NCBI GenBank assembly: GCA_903911925.1
Contig: CAIWFH010000074.1
Span: 1 to 64,000 of the forward strand
DNA length: 64,000 nt
From: an uncultured Acidobacteriaceae bacterium
Lineage (GTDB): Bacteria; Acidobacteriota; Terriglobia; Terriglobales; Acidobacteriaceae
Reading direction: 5' to 3'
Below, piece after piece: positions 33,928-42,152 of the stretch. Both the position numbers and the translations under genes were made by a program. The first letter of the stretch is position 1; every line of letters begins with the position of its first letter. The notes beneath the pieces were generated by a model. That model was given only the letters and a program-made list of their open reading frames with translations. It ran no database searches and was not told the DNA's origin.

Positions 33928-34890
33928 ATGCGGTTTGAGATCGTCACCATCTTTCCGGGCTTCTTCTCCAGCTTCTTTGAGAACGGCATTCTGCGCCGCG
34001 CGCTGGCCGAGGGCCTGGTCGAGGTAGGCATCCACGACCTGCGCACCTTTACCCACGACCGCCACCGCACGGTTGACGATCGCCCCTTCGGCGGCGGCGA
34101 AGGCATGGTCCTCAAACCAGAACCCCTGGCCGAAGCACTGGCCTCGCTGAGCATTCATCCCAAACCCGCCGGCGAGCCAAGTCAGATCATGACGCCACCG
34201 GTCCAGCAGGATACTGAAGGATTCCCGAGAGCCTTCCCGTCTGCGGAAGAATCCAGCTTTTTAACAGGGCACGACTTCAGTCGTGCCGAAAGTGCTGAAA
34301 AAGCGACAGGGGCTTTAGCTCCTGCGGGAACCACCCGCGTCATCCTGCTCTCCGCCCAGGGCCGCCCCTTCACGCAAGCCGTGGCCCGCGAACTCGCAAC
34401 CCTCGATCGCGTCGTCCTCATCTGCGGCCGCTATGAAGGTGTGGACGAGCGCATCAACCAACTCTATTGCGACATGGAACTATCCATTGGCGACTACGTT
34501 ATCAGCGGCGGCGAACTGGCCGCAGCCGTAGTGATCGACGCCGCCATGCGCCTCATCCCCGGCGTGCTCGGCAACCAGGCCAGCGGCGAGTTTGAGAGCT
34601 TTGGCATCGCCGACGCCGAAATCGACAGCGATGTCGAAGGTGTGCCGCGCTCGCAGCATGGCTCCGGCGGCCTGCTGGACTACCCGCATTACACGCGCCC
34701 GGCCGAGTTTGGCGGCATCCCCGCGCCGGAAGTTCTGTTGAACGGCGACCACCTGCAAATCCGCCGCTGGCGCCGCGAGCAGCAGTTGCGCAAAACCCTC
34801 GCCAACCGCCCCGACCTGCTCAACAACGCCGCGCTAAGCAAAGAAGACCGCAAGCTGCTTGATGTCATACGTCGGGAGAAAGGCAATTGA
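33928..34890 (+). CDS. trmD: tRNA (guanine37-N1)-methyltransferase with an inserted repeat-encoded peptide
   Basis: A 320-residue enzyme that methylates G37 of tRNAs using S-adenosylmethionine, preventing frameshifts. The start MRFEIVTIFPGFFSSFFENG, the loop DDRPFGGGEGMVLKPEPLAE, and the knot segment LICGRYEGVDERINQLYCDM, with DYVISGGELAAAVVIDA, are canonical. TrmD is usually 230-255 residues; here about 65 extra residues (75-136) separate LAEALASL from TRVILLSAQGRPFTQ. Residues 114-134 (GHDFSRA...KATGALAPAG) come from a 63-bp double-hairpin repeat; residues 75-113 are also non-conserved. The frame is intact. It is separated from rimM by about 4 kb. The ATG at 33928 has a weak purine-rich leader. 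Confidence 0.96.
   Translation: MRFEIVTIFPGFFSSFFENGILRRALAEGLVEVGIHDLRTFTHDRHRTVDDRPFGGGEGMVLKPEPLAEALASLSIHPKPAGEPSQIMTPPVQQDTEGFPRAFPSAEESSFLTGHDFSRAESAEKATGALAPAGTTRVILLSAQGRPFTQAVARELATLDRVVLICGRYEGVDERINQLYCDMELSIGDYVISGGELAAAVVIDAAMRLIPGVLGNQASGEFESFGIADAEIDSDVEGVPRSQHGSGGLLDYPHYTRPAEFGGIPAPEVLLNGDHLQIRRWRREQQLRKTLANRPDLLNNAALSKEDRKLLDVIRREKGN
34267..34329 (+). repeat. 63-bp double-hairpin element, copy 3 (inside trmD)
   Basis: GGCACGACTTCAGTCGTGCC (34268-34287) and AGGGGCTTTAGCTCCT (34308-34323) form the two hairpins, ending GCGGGAA. The copy is 21 codons, in the same open frame as in rimM, read GHDFSRA...KATGALAPAG. It is in the plus orientation like copies 1 and 2. Confidence 0.96.
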
Positions 34891-34931
34891 CACTTCGGTG
34901 CCGAAACGCTATATTTGGAGAATGATTTGCT

Positions 34932-34964
34932 CCCCGCTCGATTGCCGCAAGGCTTCGGGCGGGG
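34932..34964 (+). terminator. Probable intrinsic terminator after trmD
   Basis: CCCCGC (34932-34937) pairs with GCGGGG (34959-34964), with inner GCC/GGC-type pairing, followed by TTATTAATTGTTT. It begins 42 bp after the trmD stop. Confidence 0.75.
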
Positions 34965-35083
34965 TTATTAATTGTTTACAGACTTTCAAATTGCACGGTA
35001 GATAGACACGCCTTCAATATTCGGGCCTAGTATACTTACAACCCCCTAACTGAGCGAATCCGCTCTACCAGAAAGGAATTGCC

Positions 35084-35701
35084 ATGTTCGAACCGGCAAT
35101 AAAAAGGACATTCGCCTTCATAGATGGACAGAACCTCTTCCACCAAGCAAAAGACGCCTTCGGATATAGATTTCCCAACTACGATATTGCTGAGTTGGCC
35201 CGCGTAGTTTCCGAACCGAATGGTTGGCAACTCACGGAGACAAGGTTTTACACAGGAGTTCCTGATGCAACAGCCGATCCCGTTTGGAACTCATTCTGGC
35301 TCAACAAGGCCACGTATATGGGTCAAACAGGAATAAAGGTGATTACGCGCCCGTTGCGCTATCGGAACAAGATAGTGCGTCTCCCGGATGGCACTCAACA
35401 TTCATTCTTGACAGGCGAGGAGAAGGGGATTGACGTACGAATCGCCCTCGATGTGATTGCTGGCGCCCGCAATCGTCTTTACGATGTCGCTATAGTGTTC
35501 AGCCAGGACCAAGACCTTGCGGAAGTTGCTTCTGAAATTCGCACAATTGCCATTGAGCAAGGCCGCTGGATCAAGATTGCCTGTGCCTTTCCGGATAGCC
35601 CTACTGCCCACAATAGAAGAGGCATCAACAATACGGATTGGGTCCGTATTGATCGCGCGACCTATGACCGCTGCATCGACCCGAGGGATTATCGACCATA
35701 A
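35084..35701 (+). CDS. NYN-domain (PIN-like) putative ribonuclease
   Basis: A 205-residue protein of the NYN/LabA-like branch of PIN-fold nucleases. Conserved acidic positions are visible in FAFIDGQNLFHQAK (residues 10-23), EEKGIDVRIALDVIAGA and IVFSQDQDLAEVASEI, which together form the metal site. It probably cleaves RNA, but the substrate is unknown. AAGGA lies before the ATG at 35084. The gene and its upstream 190 bp are visibly less GC-rich than the surroundings, which suggests recent acquisition. No toxin partner or antitoxin is adjacent. Confidence 0.88.
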   Translation: MFEPAIKRTFAFIDGQNLFHQAKDAFGYRFPNYDIAELARVVSEPNGWQLTETRFYTGVPDATADPVWNSFWLNKATYMGQTGIKVITRPLRYRNKIVRLPDGTQHSFLTGEEKGIDVRIALDVIAGARNRLYDVAIVFSQDQDLAEVASEIRTIAIEQGRWIKIACAFPDSPTAHNRRGINNTDWVRIDRATYDRCIDPRDYRP

Positions 35702-35817
35702 CGACGCCAACAAGACGACAAATTGCCGGGGTGGCAATTCTACCCCGGCCATCGTCGCCTAAGGCGCCCATTCGGACCATTTTCTGGCTGCTCCTAGAAC
35801 GGCTTCTTTGGAGCAGC

Positions 35818-36261
35818 CTACTCAGCCCCAACCTTGCCTGTCTCAATCGCGGCAACATAAAAGTTCTCCCCCCGCGTCGGGCACCCTGCCAGCCGGCGCA
35901 GCATGGCCAACTGCCCCACGTGCGTCAGTGCATCGGCCACCGGACCCTGGAACAGCCGCTCTTCCGGCGCGTGCAGCGCCTCGGCAGAAGCCAGCACAGC
36001 GTCAAATGCCCCCAGCGCCGCAAAGAACCGAGCCTTCTCCGCTTCCCATTCCAGGAGTTCCGAATTGTGCCAGGCGGGTTTGCCCACCGCCATGCTCACC
36101 GCCCAATCAAACAGATCGCCCATGTGCGCCAGGATCTGTTCCGGCCGCCGTCCGGCTCCGTCAAACCCGGCAAACTCCGCCGGAGCGCCTTCCAAAGCGC
36201 GCGCCGCCCGGTAGGCCAGCGTGGCCAGGGTGTGTCGCAAAAGTTGTCGATTTTCGCTCAT
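35818..36261 (-). CDS. DinB-fold protein
   Basis: A 147-residue helical protein resembling the DinB/YfiT-like superfamily: LLRHTLATLAYRAARALEGA near the start, then ILAHMGDLFDWAVSMAVGKP with a His that could bind metal, and DALTHVGQLAMLRRLAGCP with a second His. Such proteins bind metal and some transfer thiols, but the function here is unknown. The frame converges with the NYN gene. The esterase gene upstream ends 21 bp before its start, so the two may share an mRNA. Confidence 0.78.
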   Translation of the reverse strand: MSENRQLLRHTLATLAYRAARALEGAPAEFAGFDGAGRRPEQILAHMGDLFDWAVSMAVGKPAWHNSELLEWEAEKARFFAALGAFDAVLASAEALHAPEERLFQGPVADALTHVGQLAMLRRLAGCPTRGENFYVAAIETGKVGAE

Positions 36262-36282
36262 ACCGCAAAACTATAGCGCACT

Positions 36283-37125
36283 TCAGCCGGCCGGGAACAG
36301 AAACCGCAGCATCGGCCTTACCCGGCGCGCCCAACTGCTTTCGTCGTGCGTGCCGCCATGCACGTTCTCAAAGTGCAGCGTCTCGCCCGGCCGCCAGCCA
36401 TTGGCTTTCAGACGCCGGTTCAATTGCTCGGCGTCTTTCAGGGCTCGCTGGCCTTCCTTGTCGCCCACATCCAGCCACACCCGCGGCCGCTCCCACACTT
36501 GCGGGGCGCGCTCGTTCAGGTAGCCCAGAATGCTTTTGTGGTTCCACCAGACACTGGGCGACAGCACCGCCAGCTTGCCGAAAACCTCGGCATGACGCAG
36601 CCCCAGAAACAGGCTTACCAGCCCGCCCAGCGACGACCCGCCCACCCCGGTCGCCTCGCGTTCCGGCCGCACGCGGTACCGGCTTGCAATCCACGGCATC
36701 AGTTCCCGCGTCAGCATCAGTCCATACTCGTCGGCCTCGCCGCCGCCCATCTGCCAGTCGCGCTGGAAGGTATACTCGGCCAGCCGACGGTCGCCGGTGT
36801 TGTAGATGCCCACAATCACCAGAGGCTCCACTTCGCCTGCCTCGATGGCGGCATCCGCCTGCTCGCGAACCTCCCAGGTGCGCCCCGGAACAAAAGAAGT
36901 ACGCCCGTCAAAGAGGTTCTGCCCGTCCTGCAGGTAGAGCACCGGGTAACTCTGCTCAGCCTGCTCGTCGTACCCTGGCGGCAGGTAGACAATCAGGTCC
37001 CGGCTCTCCGGAAGGTAGTTGCTCGTAAAGCCGCTGTGCACTCTCAGCCGTTGAAGCGGCGCCCCGTCAATGCCCGCCGGCGCCCCGTCCGGCATTGCAT
37101 CTCCCGGTTGTTCGTTCCGATTCAA
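36283..37125 (-). CDS. Alpha/beta-hydrolase esterase (Fes/esterase D-like)
   Basis: A 280-residue protein with an alpha/beta-hydrolase fold. Visible features are the SRDLIVYLPPGYDEQAEQSY start of the domain, YPVLYLQDGQNLFDG, VIVGIYNTGDRRLAEYTFQR, the nucleophile elbow GVGGSSLGGLVS, and VHGGTHDESSWARR with the catalytic His. These are typical of the esterase family that includes enterochelin esterase and feruloyl esterase-like enzymes. There is no signal peptide. It is divergent from a second esterase gene at 37252 and precedes a DinB-fold gene. The ATG at 37123-37125 is assumed; a second ATG ten codons in is possible. Confidence 0.88.
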   Translation of the reverse strand: MNRNEQPGDAMPDGAPAGIDGAPLQRLRVHSGFTSNYLPESRDLIVYLPPGYDEQAEQSYPVLYLQDGQNLFDGRTSFVPGRTWEVREQADAAIEAGEVEPLVIVGIYNTGDRRLAEYTFQRDWQMGGGEADEYGLMLTRELMPWIASRYRVRPEREATGVGGSSLGGLVSLFLGLRHAEVFGKLAVLSPSVWWNHKSILGYLNERAPQVWERPRVWLDVGDKEGQRALKDAEQLNRRLKANGWRPGETLHFENVHGGTHDESSWARRVRPMLRFLFPAG

Positions 37126-37251
37126 ACTTTCCGTTCCCCTTTTCCATTCTCAGGCTTGCAAAGCTCAAAGAACCGCCGACCCGAGACTGTAACATTAACA
37201 AGAATCGGGCGGTTCTCCAATGGCCGCCGGCAAAGGCGGGGCGCACACATC

Positions 37252-37961
37252 ATGGTTCGTGAGTATCACAAATGGCATTCCAGCCGCCTTGGCCGGGAGA
37301 TGGAAATGCTTGTCTTCGGCCACGCCGGCCTGCCCGTCGTCGTCTTTCCCACGTCAGGGGGACGATTTTTTGAGTTTGAAGATCGCGGCCTGATCGGGGC
37401 GCTCAGCGGCAAAATCGACGCCGGCCGCCTTCAGGTCTTTTGCGTCGATTCGGTTGACAACGAGAGTTGGTACAACAAGCAGGTTTCTCCTCGCTGGCGC
37501 ATCGCCCGCCACGTGCAGTACGAGGAATACCTGCTCAACGAGGTTGTCCCTCTCATCCGCCAGAAGAACGCCGACCCCCACCTGGTCTCGCTCGGCTGCA
37601 GCTTCGGCGGTTATCACGCGGTAAACATCGCCCTCCGCCACCCCGACATATTTTCAGGCTTTCTCTCCATGTCCGGCGCATTTGACCTGACCAATTTCCT
37701 GCAGGGCTACTACGATCAGGACTGCTACTTCAATCTGCCCACCCACTGCCTGCCCAACCTCAGCGACCCTGGTTCTTCGAGCGTTACGCGCGCAACAAGT
37801 ACGTGCTTGCCACCGGCTGGGACGACCAGTGCCTTGGCCAGAACCAGAACCTCGACCGCATCATGAGTGCGAAAAATATTCCCCACAAGCTCTATATCTG
37901 GGACAGCCACAACTCGCACGACTGGCCCACTTGGGAGCGCATGTTGAGAGAATACCTGTAA
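37252..37961 (+). pseudogene. Esterase-like protein with a single-base frameshift
   Basis: The frame starts MVREYHKWHSSRLGREMEML, with nucleophile motif SLGCSFGGYHAVN, and matches the small esterase family often found beside Fes-like enzymes. Near 37770 the frame is lost: the original frame continues with unrelated Ser/Thr-rich residues, whereas the next frame gives WFFERYARNKYVLATGWDDQ and ends WDSHNSHDWPTWERMLREYL, with the catalytic His, at a TAA at 37959-37961. One missing C in GACCCTGG (expected GACCCCTGG) restores it; 710 nt is one short of 237 codons. It could be a true pseudogene, a sequencing error, or a slippage site. Confidence 0.85.
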
Positions 37962-38055
37962 AGCAGAGAACGGGATCAGCCTCGGGAAAGATTCGCCGAA
38001 AGCGCCGCATCCAATAAAAAAGGTAGAATCACTCCGAGTTCCCGGGAGAACCCCA

Positions 38056-38547
38056 ATGAGTAATTTGAATCCCTATGATCGCTTCCTCGATGGACGGCCG
38101 CTGCCGGCCATTCTTGGCGCCACCGCCAGCCAGATTGCCTTGCTTCTCGCCGCCATGGGTCCTGAAAAATCCAGCCTCGCGCCCGCCGCAGGCAAATGGA
38201 GCCCTGCTGAAATCGTCTGCCACCTGGCCGACTGCGAATTGGTTTTTGCTTTTCGTCTCCGCCAGACACTGGCTGAAGACACTCCCACCGTCCAGCCATT
38301 CGACCAGGAGAAATGGGCGGCTACCTACCGCGGCATCGCGGCCGGCAAAGCTCTTGAAGTGTTTACCGCACTGCGCCATTGGAACCTGCTGTTACTCGCA
38401 GGCGCTCCGCCCTCCGCGGCAAACCGCCCTCTCACGCACCCCGAGCGGGGCACGATGACTTTTCACACCATTATTGAAACCATGGCCGGCCACGATCTGA
38501 ACCACCTTGCCCAACTGCAAAAGCTGGCTGCAACGGCGGTCCACTGA
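38056..38547 (+). CDS. DinB-like metal-binding protein
   Basis: A 163-residue protein of the DinB/YfiT-like superfamily: LPAILGATASQIALLLAAMG, then WSPAEIVCHLADCELVFAFR and FHTIIETMAGHDLNHLAQLQ, which supply the His residues usually bound to metal. Related proteins include bacillithiol or mycothiol transferases, but the substrate here cannot be read from sequence. The ATG at 38056 follows GGGAGA. The esterase-like pseudogene ends 94 bp upstream. It is the second DinB-fold protein within 2.5 kb, but the two are dissimilar. Confidence 0.85.
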   Translation: MSNLNPYDRFLDGRPLPAILGATASQIALLLAAMGPEKSSLAPAAGKWSPAEIVCHLADCELVFAFRLRQTLAEDTPTVQPFDQEKWAATYRGIAAGKALEVFTALRHWNLLLLAGAPPSAANRPLTHPERGTMTFHTIIETMAGHDLNHLAQLQKLAATAVH

Positions 38548-38613
38548 GCTGTCTCCGGCGTCATCCTGCCATAAAAGCAGTCACGACGCCGGGACCTCTC
38601 AATGCAGGCAGCG

Positions 38614-38799
38614 CTACTTCGATTTCTTGCCCTTCTTGCCGGCGTCCATCTTGGCCGCGGCCTGCTGCGGCTGGTCTCCGCTGTGATGGCGGTTGTGGTG
38701 AGCCAGGGCCTTTGCAATTTCTTCAGGCGAGAGCTTGGTGGGGCTGCCAAAATGCAGAACATCGTTGGCTATTGCAGGATCGACTTTGGTTGTTTCCAT
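38614..38799 (-). CDS. Small hypothetical protein, 61 residues
   Basis: The peptide (METTKVDPAIANDVLHFGSP start, KMDAGKKGKKSK end) contains KLSPEEIAKALAHHNRHHSG, a helix-like segment rich in His, and a strongly basic tail. I recognise no family. GAGGAGAC lies just before the ATG at 38797-38799, so translation is likely. It converges with the DinB-like gene. Confidence 0.6.
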   Translation of the reverse strand: METTKVDPAIANDVLHFGSPTKLSPEEIAKALAHHNRHHSGDQPQQAAAKMDAGKKGKKSK

Positions 38800-39098
38800 G
38801 AGGTCTCCTCATCGACGCGAGGGCGCTCAAGTCTGGTTGCTGCCGTACAAGGTCCCAGACGAGCCCCTTCCGGCTTGGCGGAAAACCCTCAGCAGTGCAC
38901 GGCTGGCGCTCTGAGGCATGCAGGGATGGCCACGAATATCCGCCTCAACCACCCTGGTCCGGGCCGGCGCTGAACGCCCGCCCCTGTAATCAGGATAGTC
39001 TCATTCCGCATAGCCGGACAGTATGCATCGTATTGCTCACCGGCCGGGTGCCATGGTTCCAATTCCGAAGATCCCGAGTCCAGTCTCCCCCTGCAACT

Positions 39099-39138
39099 GG
39101 GTGCCCCAGGTCTCGTGTTTGAGACCTGGGATACCACC
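39099..39138 (+). repeat. 40-bp GGTCTC/GAGACC palindrome, copy 1
   Basis: GGGTGCCCCAGGTCTC, a loop, then GAGACCTGGGATACCACC. The arms CCCAGGTCTC and GAGACCTGGG pair perfectly. It lies 30 bp beyond the hcp stop. Other copies are at 41631, 44374 and 47113, all in the plus orientation. Confidence 0.93.
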
Positions 39139-39167
39139 GATTTAACCCCGCTAACTCCGCTAACCAG

Positions 39168-40808
39168 CTATCCCAGCATCGCAGCCAAATCAGCGTCCGC
39201 TGTAGTCGTCGGCATCAGATTGTAGTTGGTGTGCAGAATCTCCAGCACCGCGGGCGAAAGAAACGCGGGCAGCGTCGGTCCGATGCGGATATTCCGAATT
39301 CCCAGCCACAGCAGCGTCAGCAGAATCGCCACCGCCTTCTGCTCATACCAGCTCAGTACCAGCGAAAGCGGCAGATCGTTCACGCCGCAATCGAATGCCC
39401 CCGCCAGCGCCGTGGCAATCTTCAGCGCGGAGTAGGCGTCGTTGCATTGCCCCAGATCCAGCAGCCGCGGCAGCCCACCCAAAGTTCCAAAGTCCTGCTT
39501 GTTGAAGCGGTACTTGCCGCATGCCAGCGTCAGAATCACGCAGTCCTGCGGAACCTTCTCGGCCAGTTCGGTGTAGTAGCTCCGCCCCGACCGCGCTCCA
39601 TCGCATCCGCCGATCAGGAAGAACCGCTTCAGTGCCCCCGCCTTCACCGCGTCAATCACCGTGCCCGCTACGCCCAGCACCGCGCCGTGCCCACAGCCAA
39701 CCGTAATCGACTCGTCCGGCCCGTCTTCGGCATATCCGGGCGCCTCAAGCGCCGCCGCAATCACCGCCGCAAAATCCGTTCCGGCAATGTGCTGCACGCC
39801 CGGCCACTCCACCGGCCCCGCCGTGAACAGCCGCGCCTTGTAGCTTAGCTTCGGCTGCTGAATGCAATTCGACGTCATCAGCACCGCGCCGGGAAACTTG
39901 TCGAACTCGTCGGCCTGGTCAATCCACGCCCCGCCGTAGTTGCCCGCCAGGTGCTTGAACGCCTTCAGCTTCGGATAGCCGTGCGCGGGCAGCATCTCGC
40001 CGTGCGTGTAGATGTTGATGCCCAGGCCCTCGGTCTGCACAAGCAACTGATACAGGTCGTGCAAGTCGTGCCCTGAAACCAGGATCGCCTTGCCCGCAAC
40101 CGGATGCAGCCGAACTTGCGCCGGCGTAGGCACGCCAAACGTCTCGGTATGCGCGCCGTCAAGCTGCTCAAGCACGGCGTAATTCAGCTCGCCCACCTTC
40201 ATGGCCAGTCCCAGCAACTCCTCCACCGTGTGCAACTCGGTGAGCGACGCCAGAATCTCGTGCACGGTGGCAAGCGACGCCGGCGCGCTCGATCCCATGG
40301 CCATTGCATGGTACGCGTACGCGGCCACGCCCTTCAGTCCGTAAACCACCAGCTCTTCAAGGTTCTTGGTCTCTTTGTTCCCGGCCAGAAACGCAGCCGG
40401 GATCAATTGCCCGCGCCCCTGCGCCAGCAAAGCGTCACGTTCCAGTGCGGGCTGCCAGGCAGCCGGTCCCGAGAGCGTCCCGGCCACAATTCCAGCCTTG
40501 GCCGCAGTCCCGTTATAAAGCGCGCACGCGGCGTCGCGCACCTTCGCGGCCTTGTATACCAGTTCCGCAACTTTATCTGCGTCGAAGTTCACGTTGGTCA
40601 GCGTGGCGAAAATGGCCTCGATGGTAAAGGCGTCAATCTCCGCGTCTGCCGCGCCCAACTGCCGCGCGCGGTGCGCATACTGGCTGATGCCCTTCACGGC
40701 ATGGATCAGCAGATCCTGAAGCGTGGCGGTGTTTTCATCCTTGCCGCAGACGCCGATGGTCTGGCATCCCTGGCCTTGCGAAGTCTGTTCACATTGATAG
40801 CAAAACAT
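39168..40808 (-). CDS. hcp: Hydroxylamine reductase (hybrid-cluster protein)
   Basis: A 546-residue iron-sulfur protein linked to nitric oxide and nitrosative stress; it reduces NO or hydroxylamine. The N-terminal CYQCEQTSQGQGCQTIGVC has Cys spacing C-x2-C-x8-C-x5-C, the class I type that binds a [4Fe-4S] cluster. Cluster ligands of the hybrid centre are seen in VGCGHGAVLG, IGGCDGARSGRSYYTE, TLACGKYRFNKQDFG and LGQCNDAYSALKIA. No Hcr reductase gene is adjacent. The upstream gap contains a 10-bp palindrome GACTTAAGTC at 40880-40889 that might bind a regulator, but this is weak. Neighbouring bacterioferritin is transcribed divergently. Confidence 0.96.
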   Translation of the reverse strand: MFCYQCEQTSQGQGCQTIGVCGKDENTATLQDLLIHAVKGISQYAHRARQLGAADAEIDAFTIEAIFATLTNVNFDADKVAELVYKAAKVRDAACALYNGTAAKAGIVAGTLSGPAAWQPALERDALLAQGRGQLIPAAFLAGNKETKNLEELVVYGLKGVAAYAYHAMAMGSSAPASLATVHEILASLTELHTVEELLGLAMKVGELNYAVLEQLDGAHTETFGVPTPAQVRLHPVAGKAILVSGHDLHDLYQLLVQTEGLGINIYTHGEMLPAHGYPKLKAFKHLAGNYGGAWIDQADEFDKFPGAVLMTSNCIQQPKLSYKARLFTAGPVEWPGVQHIAGTDFAAVIAAALEAPGYAEDGPDESITVGCGHGAVLGVAGTVIDAVKAGALKRFFLIGGCDGARSGRSYYTELAEKVPQDCVILTLACGKYRFNKQDFGTLGGLPRLLDLGQCNDAYSALKIATALAGAFDCGVNDLPLSLVLSWYEQKAVAILLTLLWLGIRNIRIGPTLPAFLSPAVLEILHTNYNLMPTTTADADLAAMLG

Positions 40809-41133
40809 GGCGGATTCCCCTCCGGGGTAATGGAATTGTTATGAATCAAAGGTAGGATTCTCCCCGGGTGCGGCGAAGCGACTTAAGTCACTTGATCGGC
40901 GAAAAGTTTTGCACTACACTGCCTGCCTTGGGCGCATGAAACCTGGCAAAGGTATTGCCGCCGCCAACTCGCCAACTCGCGATCCACGCGAAGCGTGGCG
41001 AACTTGCCGTCCTTGTTTAAAAATCGCTTCGATCCATCACCAGCCCCATCGGCATCACCCCCGCTGCCATCGCGCTTCCCGTTCGCAAATTTTTCAGTTC
41101 CCAATTCGCCCTCTCTTTTGTAGAATCCACCCC

Positions 41134-41607
41134 ATGAAGGGCAATCCGAAGGTCATTGAGCAACTGAATCGTGCGCTCCGCGAGGAACTCACCGCCATCA
41201 ACCAGTATTTTGTCCATGCCGAAATGTGCGAGAACTGGGGCTACGGCAAACTGGCAAAGTACATCAAAAAACAATCTATCGACGAGATGAAGCACGCCGA
41301 GAAGCTCATGGAGCGCATTCTCTTTCTCGACGGCACACCGAGCATGGAACCGCTCGCCCTCACCATCGGCGGCACAGTTGAAGCCATGATCAAGTCCGAC
41401 TTGAAACTGGAAATCGGCGCCACCGCCATGTATAACGAAGCCGTCAAAATAGCCGCCGACAACCACGACCACGGTTCACGCGACCTCTTCGTCGATCTGC
41501 TCAAGGACGAAGAAGAGCACGTTGACTGGCTTGAAGCCCAGACGCACCAGATCAAGGAAATGGGCTACGAACGCTACCTCACCATGCAAACCAACGAAGA
41601 GAAGTAG
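41134..41607 (+). CDS. bfr: Bacterioferritin
   Basis: A 157-residue iron-storage protein that forms a 24-subunit shell. All ferroxidase ligands are visible: Glu18 (ALREELTAINQYF), Glu51 and His54 (DEMKHAEKLM), Glu93, Glu126 and His129 (KDEEEHVDW). The heme ligand Met52 is present, so it is a heme-binding bacterioferritin and not a plain ferritin. The family start MKGNPKVIEQLNRALREELT supports the ATG at 41134; the frame upstream to 40909 is not protein-like. It lies about 325 bp from the divergent hcp gene; both relate to iron and oxidative or nitrosative stress. Confidence 0.97.
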   Translation: MKGNPKVIEQLNRALREELTAINQYFVHAEMCENWGYGKLAKYIKKQSIDEMKHAEKLMERILFLDGTPSMEPLALTIGGTVEAMIKSDLKLEIGATAMYNEAVKIAADNHDHGSRDLFVDLLKDEEEHVDWLEAQTHQIKEMGYERYLTMQTNEEK

Positions 41608-42152
41608 CCCCGCACCCTTCCACAACAGCCGGGTGCCCCAGGTCTCGATTTTCAGACCTGGGATACCACCAATCTTGCCCAGCCACCCGCTGATTTGCCG
41701 ACTCGCTGCCGTGCTGGTAAACCACCACCCGTTCGACCCACTAAAATTACAATTCGCAGTCGTGCAGATTAATTCCATCCATTGGCGCACAATTGTCTCG
41801 GTGATCAGGGCAAAACAAGACAGGCGCGCAAAGATCGTCCTACCTGAAGCCATCGCGCCGTCAGTAACCCTTTTGTTATGAGGAAATTACGGTGTAAGGT
41901 ATTCAAAACAACCAACTTGCGCCAGAACCGCTCGCGCAACTCCTTCAAAATCAGGAGAATAGCGCAAATGCCTGCGTGGGAGTGGGGGAGGGGGGTATCT
42001 CCAGATTTATCGCACGAAACTCTGCAAAATTCCCCTCCGCCTCCGTTCACAGAACAACGACCAGGGCGCCCGCAGCACCGCCGGGGAACCATTTTCCCAT
42101 CGCCGGGGTCCAACAGAGTAGCATTCCATTGGTTTTGCCGCAGGAGGCACCG
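41608..42152. other. Intergenic region with one palindromic repeat
   Basis: About 545 bp between bfr and the DUF4139 gene. It contains a 40-bp repeat at 41631-41670 and, near the right end, the AGGAGG ribosome-binding site of the next gene. The part from about 41740 to 41940 is less GC-rich and has short open frames without protein-like sequence. It may hold the promoter of the DUF4139 gene; no clear -35/-10 was found. Confidence 0.5.
41631..41670 (+). repeat. 40-bp GGTCTC/GAGACC palindrome, copy 2
   Basis: GGGTGCCCCAGGTCTC and CAGACCTGGGATACCACC around a short loop. It starts 24 bp after the bfr stop codon. The inner arm has one mismatch compared with the other copies. Confidence 0.92.

Noticed and set aside
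35808..37028. A 406-codon Pro/Ala/Arg-rich plus-strand frame
   Set aside because: It is antisense to the DinB-fold and esterase genes, which have clear motifs; no protein-like features.
40809..41133. FNR/NsrR-type site between hcp and bfr
   Set aside because: Only a 10-bp palindrome and a TTGATC half-site were seen, not a full consensus, so no regulator is named.
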